In this document: one piece after another, positions 21,945-25,880 of the stretch
Numbering within the stretch: the stretch's first letter is position 1
Layout of the letters: every line of letters begins with the position of its first letter
NCBI GenBank assembly: GCA_035493895.1
Contig: DATJHM010000233.1
Span: forward strand, 1 to 25,880
Length of the DNA stretch: 25,880 bases
Reading direction: 5' to 3'
DNA from: DATJHM01 sp035493895
GTDB lineage: Bacteria > Chloroflexota > Ktedonobacteria > Ktedonobacterales > Ktedonobacteraceae
Position numbers and translations under genes: made by a program
The notes under the pieces: generated by a model
What the model was told of the DNA's origin: nothing
Database searches by the model: none
The model's input: the letters and a program-made list of their open reading frames with translations, nothing else

Positions 21945-22308
21945 GGGCGGTCACCTCCGCTGTTTGCAGCACCGGGGCCGTTTGCTCCTCGACGAGCGCC
22001 AGGAAGAGCCGTCGCGAACAGGGCCAGAAGAGCACCGGTAGCTGTTGTGTGCGCACCAGCGCGATATTTTCGTACACGCCCGTCACGATGATGCGTCGTA
22101 CTTCAGGACGCAAGGTAGCTAAGCGGGTGAGCGTTTCTTCTGCCTCCGCAGGTTTGCCGGGATCAACAATCAAGAGATCAAATTGGCGCGGCGAACGTTC
22201 TAATTGTGCCAGTTTGCCGAAGCACGTCACACTGTGCTGCTCGGATTGTAACAGCAGCTCGAAGACGCGCACGATATGATAATCAGAGGCCACCACAGCG
22301 ATACGCAT
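21934..22308 (-). CDS. Degenerate response-regulator receiver-domain protein
   Basis: The protein has 124 residues from the ATG at 22308, 7 bases after AGGGAG; the ATG at 22314 touches that site. The fold pattern is that of a CheY-like receiver: strand 1 MRIAVVASD, helix YHIVRVFELLLQ, strand 3 FDLLIVDPG with D49 as the phosphorylation candidate, strand 4 RRIIVTG with T76, and strand 5 PVLFWP. Two usual residues are altered: the strand-1 acidic pair is S8-D9, and the strand-5 lysine is W95. It may therefore not be phosphorylated. It lies between a helical protein and the tail-hub gene, an unexpected place for a signalling domain. No output domain is present. Confidence 0.65.
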   Translation of the reverse strand: MRIAVVASDYHIVRVFELLLQSEQHSVTCFGKLAQLERSPRQFDLLIVDPGKPAEAEETLTRLATLRPEVRRIIVTGVYENIALVRTQQLPVLFWPCSRRLFLALVEEQTAPVLQTAEVTAHGT

Positions 22309-22337
22309 AGACATCTCCCTTCTCGTTCTCTCTCCGC

Positions 22338-22619
22338 TCAAGCAGGCGACAATTCGCCGCGCATGCTCTCCCTGATTTTTACCAGTTCCTGTTGTGCTGA
22401 ATTGTCCGGCGTCGCTGCCTCGCTTTTTTGCGCCAACAGAAGAAAGCGTTGTAAGAGCGCGAGGTATTTCGTCGCCAGGGCCAGTCGATCTTTCGCGCTC
22501 AACTCGCCTATCTCTTCCGGCTTTTTCTTCGCGAGCAGCTCTTCTACCTGCTGCTCCACTCGTTCCACCCAGCGTGTGATCCGCTCGCTGGTAACGTATT
22601 CTTTGTCATTGTAATTCAT
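22338..22619 (-). CDS. Small helical phage protein, unknown
   Basis: The protein has 93 residues and is almost entirely charged amphipathic helix (RITRWVERVEQQVEELLA, then LALATKYLALLQRFLLLA). AGGAAGGAG precedes the ATG. No family was recognised. In this place it could be a tail or scaffold accessory, or a small DNA-packaging protein. A small terminase subunit cannot be excluded, but it lies far from the large subunit and shows no clear HTH. Confidence 0.7.
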   Translation of the reverse strand: MNYNDKEYVTSERITRWVERVEQQVEELLAKKKPEEIGELSAKDRLALATKYLALLQRFLLLAQKSEAATPDNSAQQELVKIRESMRGELSPA

Positions 22620-22633
22620 GATTTGCTCCTTCC

Positions 22634-22774
22634 TTATCCGCTCATACTCTCCCCTCCGGCGAATTGTGGTCCGAGGAGAGATTGTAGTAGCGCAATCGTG
22701 TTCTGCCGATCTCCAGTGTAAAGAACGATGATACGACCACTTTTATAAAAGTGCGGGTCAATTCGTATAGCCAT
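22634..22774 (-). CDS. Possible 46-residue protein overlapping the upstream gene
   Basis: This short frame starts with an ATG at 22774, inside the last 17 bases of the upstream gene, and ends just before the next ribosome site. The peptide begins MAIRIDPHFYKSGRIIVLY and ends with MSG. It fills the only gap (22620-22757) in this part of the operon. Overlapping starts are common in phages, but no clear ribosome site is seen, so it stays tentative. Confidence 0.35.
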   Translation of the reverse strand: MAIRIDPHFYKSGRIIVLYTGDRQNTIALLQSLLGPQFAGGESMSG

Positions 22775-23360
22775 ACACATACAGGGTCGTCGTGCAGGTG
22801 CCGGTGTTCGCGCCGATATCGAGGCGGCCCAGACTATCGAGCGGTACCAGTCCCGCGCCATTGAGGAACTGGCCTGAAACCTGAAGGTTGCCGACCGTGA
22901 GGTATTTGCCGCTGTTCGCGCCAGCTCCGGCGGGGGCGACCGTGATGTACGCGCCGACCGTGGAGCTCGTGAAGTAGGCTTTGCAGAGCACGCCGGTCGC
23001 ATTCGTCGGGATATTGTTCGCGATGCCAACGATGGTCCAGGTCGAGGTCGAGCCAGAGCCGATCGCGAAACTGCTGAAGATCAGCACCGGAGCGATGTAG
23101 CTCACGCGTCCCGGTGGCGGCGCTGGCAGACCGGTGCTGCCATTGGGATACATGGCGATGATGACCGCGTCAGCCGGATTTTGTGCGTCGAAGAAGAGGA
23201 CGGCACAGAGTGCTCCGGGCAGGGCGCTGGAATTATCGACGTGGGTCGCAATGGGTACATTACTCAACAGCGTCGAAGTCGCCTCTAAAATCTGGACCGA
23301 GGCCGTATAGCTGGCATTGTCAAAAGCGACAAGCACACCTCGTTTGATAATCTGAGCCAT
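22758..23360 (-). CDS. Phage structural (baseplate/tail-like) protein, unknown
   Basis: The protein has 200 residues from the ATG at 23360 after AAAGGAAG; the frame opens earlier but the ribosome site decides. The N-terminal part (QIIKRGVLVAFDNASYTASVQ at about 3-23, cited by position, then LPGALCAVLFFDAQNPADAVI) looks like a small beta-barrel of the kind found in phage baseplate spike or hub proteins. The Gly/Thr-rich C-terminal half (about 90-200) resembles the repeat beta structure of fibre proteins and ends YVYGYTN. The exact role is not recognised; the virion assignment rests on composition and context. Confidence 0.65.
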   Translation of the reverse strand: MAQIIKRGVLVAFDNASYTASVQILEATSTLLSNVPIATHVDNSSALPGALCAVLFFDAQNPADAVIIAMYPNGSTGLPAPPPGRVSYIAPVLIFSSFAIGSGSTSTWTIVGIANNIPTNATGVLCKAYFTSSTVGAYITVAPAGAGANSGKYLTVGNLQVSGQFLNGAGLVPLDSLGRLDIGANTGTCTTTLYVYGYTN

Positions 23361-23670
23361 AATCTTCCTTTCTCTATTACCCCTGTAAATGTGTGGCATC
23401 AATAATCCCCGTGGAGACGCTGCTTGTCTGCCCCAATACGCATCAAGCTAAGGGGGCGGCCGGTGGGGGGACCGTGGACCGGCATAAAGCCCGGTCCCTA
23501 CCTCAGCCATTCTTCGAGCGATGGGACCATCGGCGCCCCCTTGCCAAACACGATACGACCTGCCAAACGCGATACGACCCGCAAAACACCACAGGTAGGG
23601 ACCGGGCTTTATGCCGGTCCGCGGCCCCCACCGGCCATCTTGAATGTCGGAGAGGCTCTACATTGTGAGA
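23361..23670. other. Phage-block gap filled by a palindromic element
   Basis: This 310-bp gap lies between two structural genes. It holds the ribosome site of the downstream gene at its left end and the inverted-repeat element at 23458-23636. No coding sequence is supported on either strand. Confidence 0.6.
23458..23636. repeat. Inverted-repeat element with tandem 19-bp repeats in its loop
   Basis: Arms at 23458-23503 and 23593-23636 are almost perfect complements (GGCCGGTGGGGG at the outer end, GGTCCCTACCT at the inner end, with TAAAGCCC inside). The 89-base loop contains a 19-bp unit beginning GCCAAAC, present at 23543-23561 and 23562-23580, with a third partial copy from 23581. A decayed single arm recurs at 25020-25062. 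There is no transposase. Confidence 0.75.
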
Positions 23671-23967
23671 CTATGCGTCGTCCGCGCCCGTGCCCGGGAA
23701 CCCGATAGCGTCCGAGCCAGCGCTGTAGCTGTGGAAGCTGCCAGCGACGTAAGATGTGCTCAATACGGTGTTGATCGCAGTGGCAATCTGGGCGGTGGTG
23801 AGCGATGCGCTCGTGCTGATCAAAATCCAGGTTCCCGCCTGAGGCAACAGGCCGTCTGAGGCGAGCTGTTGATAGGCATTGGTGCGGGGGAGCCAGTACG
23901 TGCCAATTGGCCCCTGCTGATTGCCGTTATAGCGTCCTAAAAACAAAAGCTCTGAAGCGTCCATCAT
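23671..23967 (-). CDS. Small phage protein, unknown
   Basis: The protein has 98 residues from the ATG at 23967 (or the next codon but one, 23964), after AAAGGA. The open frame upstream of this is antisense-like and lies across the preceding gene, so it is not used. The sequence starts MMDASELLFLGRYNG and then has alternating strand and helix (TAQIATAINTVLSTSYVAGSF). It ends GFPGTGADDA. It resembles the small accessory proteins found between capsid and tail genes. No family was recognised. Confidence 0.6.
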   Translation of the reverse strand: MMDASELLFLGRYNGNQQGPIGTYWLPRTNAYQQLASDGLLPQAGTWILISTSASLTTAQIATAINTVLSTSYVAGSFHSYSAGSDAIGFPGTGADDA

Positions 23968-24036
23968 GATTGAAAAAGTCCTTTCTGTGATTTGGGTTTG
24001 TCGGGCCAGGTTGATTGCGGCCCGCAGAACCCATGT

Positions 24037-24078
24037 ACGATAGGTGTACGTGTACGTGTACATCCACATATATGGATG
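24037..24078. repeat. GTGTAC repeats with adjoining hairpin
   Basis: Alternating GTGTAC units run through about 24043-24060. They are followed by the stem CATCCA (24061-24066) and TGGATG (24073-24078) with a 6-base loop. The feature lies in the 130-bp gap after the Gly-rich structural gene and could end or slow transcription. Confidence 0.45.
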
Positions 24079-24097
24079 ACACCAGACAAATCTCCGC

Positions 24098-24928
24098 TTA
24101 AAATTCGATCCAGGCCATGCTGCACAACCAGATGTTGGGGCCGCTGACATTCGCGTAAAAAACCACCCCATTGCCCGCTGGCAGCACGTAGCTGTTGCCG
24201 TTACTGAGCATCTGGACAAAGGCGTTCGTTCCGGCCCCTGCGAAATCCTTGGTATTGCCCACGACGGACAGGCTCGTATTGGCATAGCTACAACTGGTCA
24301 CGCTCGCCGCGCCACCGCTCCTGTTATTGCTCACCGTTGCGCTGGTCCCGAGGGCCGGATCACTGGTGGTAAAGTTGACCTGATTAAACGAATTGTTGCC
24401 GATAGTAAAGGTCAGGCTATACATGAGCAGCGTCTTGCCCGAGCCGCTCGGATTAAAGACCGAGAGCCCACCGGTAATCGCGCCTGCCGCCGACTGCTTA
24501 CCAGTGGTGGCGCTATAGCCCTGACCATTGTTGATCCAGGCGCGTATCTGATGCTGCATGATCACAGGATTGCTGACGCTTGGGGTCGCGCCACCCCATT
24601 GGGCCAGATTGACGCTCTGGTTCGGCACCAGTATCAGACGGCCCGCGCTATCGATGGTGAGTTTGTTTGCCCCCGCGACATCCACCAGCATCACACTCCC
24701 GGCCACGGCCGACCCGCCCGCCAGCTTGACGGACAGATTGCCCGAGGCATCGACGGCCGCTTTATTCGCCGGAGTCGTCGGGTCCGCCAGATTGACGACC
24801 CCGCCACTCCCACCACCTCCTGTCACTTTGAGATTGCCCGAGCCATCCAGTTGCAACGCCTGCCCCTGGTTGCTCGGATTGAGCCCGCCGATCAGCGCTG
24901 AGCCGTCGGCGTTCATATAGCCTGTCAT
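24098..24928 (-). CDS. Gly-rich phage structural protein
   Basis: The protein has 276 residues; AGGAGG lies 7 bases before the ATG. The first 100 residues carry short repeated beta turns (DGSGNLKVTGGGG, DASGNLSVKLAGG, DSAGRLILVPN), each beginning D-x-x-G-x-L, as seen in phage fibre or decoration proteins. The second half is beta-rich and ends GVVFYANVSGPNIWLCSMAWIEF, cited as the C-terminal strand pair at about 254-276. It comes directly after the capsid gene in transcription order. It is most likely a capsid decoration or fibre protein; the exact role is not recognised. Confidence 0.65.
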   Translation of the reverse strand: MTGYMNADGSALIGGLNPSNQGQALQLDGSGNLKVTGGGGSGGVVNLADPTTPANKAAVDASGNLSVKLAGGSAVAGSVMLVDVAGANKLTIDSAGRLILVPNQSVNLAQWGGATPSVSNPVIMQHQIRAWINNGQGYSATTGKQSAAGAITGGLSVFNPSGSGKTLLMYSLTFTIGNNSFNQVNFTTSDPALGTSATVSNNRSGGAASVTSCSYANTSLSVVGNTKDFAGAGTNAFVQMLSNGNSYVLPAGNGVVFYANVSGPNIWLCSMAWIEF

Positions 24929-25222
24929 GGAAAAATCCTCCTGTTATGTTTATTGGAACGGGATCGATGCCGTCACCGATACGCCCACGTTTGTCGTCGA
25001 CCCTCTTGAAGAACCATTGAGGTAGGGATTGCGCTTTATGCCAATCCACGTCCCCCACCGGCTATGTTGCCTTTTATGCATGTATCTTTGCCTACCTATC
25101 GTATTTCTTCGAATGGGATCGATACCGTCACCGGGCAGCCATGAAGCGCAGCCCCTACCTGTTGTGTTTATTGGAACGGGATTGGTACCGATCCATGTGT
25201 CCGGCGATTTACGTTATGTAAA
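24929..25222. repeat. Gap with 33-bp direct repeats and a decayed inverted-repeat arm
   Basis: This 294-bp gap between the capsid gene and the Gly-rich gene has no coding potential. A 33-bp unit at 24940-24972 recurs at 25158-25190 with 29 identities (shared core TTTATTGGAACGGGAT). A third partial copy, GGGATCGATACCGTCACCG, lies at about 25115-25133. Bases 25020-25062 match the right arm of the element at 23593-23635 at 36 of 43 positions, and 25134-25160 is a partial match to its other arm. The gap looks like nested, decaying repeat insertions. Confidence 0.6.
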
Positions 25223-25880
25223 TCAAACTCCGCGGTATAAGCCGCGAAAATCTGTTACACAAGCTCCATATTCGTGTCGCACCTTAAATGACAGAGAATC
25301 CTGCGAGAAATTTAATCCTAGCAGAGGTGAATCCTGTACAAAAAGTTGTGGATTCATCTGCCCACCCACAAAGCCGACCTCGATGGTATCGATTTCGCGG
25401 GGATCGGCGGCGAGAAACCATTGTGTTGCCGAGGTGAGCTGTGGGCTAACAATGGGTTGCACATAGCCCAGCATGGGATTCACGTCATTATTCGGGCTAC
25501 CGGGGACGCCAGCACTTTTGGTTGCGACCATTGCGGTCCATTCCAGTTCAGGCGGCACGATCAGGTAGCGTGGACGCAGGCCGATGCGTTTTCCGGCATA
25601 GTTGGTCTGCTCGCGCATGGCGGTGACGCCGGTTTGCATTGCGGACGTTGAGAGTGGGGTACTCCCCAGATTGTTATGAGGCGCACCAGCCAGGAAGAGC
25701 GCGCTGCCATCGTAGATGGTCGGGTTGCCGGAGAGGAAGCTATAGACGAACTCGGCGAGCGTATAGGCAGCGGCAACGGCCAGCTTGGTCGGGATCTGCT
25801 TGACTGCCATCAGATCGTCATTTATGACTACTTCCCGGGAAACTGTGACCAGATTGCCTCTTTTTTGCGGGACGTAGGTT
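25223..25880 (-). CDS. Mu gpT-like phage major capsid protein, C-terminal part (cut by window end)
   Basis: The frame is open to the right edge, so the start lies outside. The visible 218 residues include an extension before the first ATG (25810) that reads TYVPQKRGNLVTVSREV and is family-like. Markers of Mu gpT-type capsid proteins (HK97 fold) follow: VVINDDL, PTKLAVAAAYTLAEFVY, NPTIYDG, LFLAGAPHNNLG, AMREQT, LRPRYLIVPPELEW, NNDVNPMLG, FLAADPREIDTIEVGFVGGQ and FKVRHEYGACVTDFRGLY. In related phages this domain is sometimes fused to a prohead protease at the N-terminus; that cannot be judged here. Confidence 0.88.
   Translation of the reverse strand, partial: TYVPQKRGNLVTVSREVVINDDLMAVKQIPTKLAVAAAYTLAEFVYSFLSGNPTIYDGSALFLAGAPHNNLGSTPLSTSAMQTGVTAMREQTNYAGKRIGLRPRYLIVPPELEWTAMVATKSAGVPGSPNNDVNPMLGYVQPIVSPQLTSATQWFLAADPREIDTIEVGFVGGQMNPQLFVQDSPLLGLNFSQDSLSFKVRHEYGACVTDFRGLYRGV

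Noticed and set aside
22338..22619. Small terminase subunit
   Set aside because: Size would fit, but no HTH is visible and the gene is over 6 kb from the large subunit.
23543..23590. CRISPR-like array
   Set aside because: The 19-bp units are directly adjacent without spacers and number only about two and a half, so this is a tandem repeat.
23968..24285. Upstream extension of the 98-residue phage protein
   Set aside because: It runs across the end of the preceding gene in another register with odd composition; AAAGGA before 23967 sets the start.
25029..25466. 145-codon plus-strand frame over the capsid end
   Set aside because: Spans repeats and the antisense of the capsid gene; no ribosome site or motif.

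Overview
The window looks like chromosomal DNA of a Ktedonobacter-like member of the Chloroflexota. This is an inference from style, not from a marker gene. The grounds are a Hanks-type kinase with a long Pro/Thr-rich extracellular linker, a second protein of the same membrane plan, scattered HEAT and TPR proteins, moderate-to-high GC, and palindromic repeats between genes. No rRNA, tRNA or CRISPR array was seen.

Left half (about 1-14650, host-type genes). A two-helix membrane protein faces away from an XRE-cupin regulator, whose consensus promoter places transcription start at the ATG. A GNAT acetyltransferase follows. Next comes a minus-strand operon of three tightly spaced genes: a Gfo/Idh/MocA dehydrogenase, an enolase-superfamily enzyme and a DUF6807/PmoA-like protein. 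It probably catabolises a sugar or sugar acid, and a LacI/GalR-type operator sits upstream. Plus-strand genes follow: a HEAT-repeat protein, a radical SAM protein with unusual cysteine spacing, a muconolactone-isomerase-like small protein and a one-cysteine peroxiredoxin-like protein. After these come a TPR protein (minus), a transmembrane Ser/Thr kinase with a C-terminal peptidoglycan-binding domain, and a TIR-like/transmembrane/DUF5648 protein. An NsrR-type nitric-oxide sensor faces away from a single-domain globin, with a strong NsrR-type palindrome between them: a compact nitrosative-stress unit.

Right half (about 14671-25880, prophage or phage-derived block, nearly all on the minus strand). 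In transcription order it holds a Mu gpT-like major capsid protein (cut by the window end), a Gly-rich structural protein, three small proteins, a helical protein, a degenerate receiver-domain protein, a large propeller/tail-hub-like protein, a C39-type cysteine peptidase, a head-tail-adaptor-like protein with a beta-sandwich insert, a membrane coiled-coil protein, a small structural protein and, last, the large terminase. A single plus-strand Gly/His-rich membrane protein interrupts the block. Its stop codon overlaps that of the peptidase gene. No integrase, attachment site or lysogeny regulator is visible, so the element continues past the right edge.

Palindromic repeats occupy several gaps. 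One family is shared between a host gap (9045-9177) and a phage gap (16994-17215). Another occurs twice inside the phage block (23458-23636 and a decayed copy at 25020-25062).
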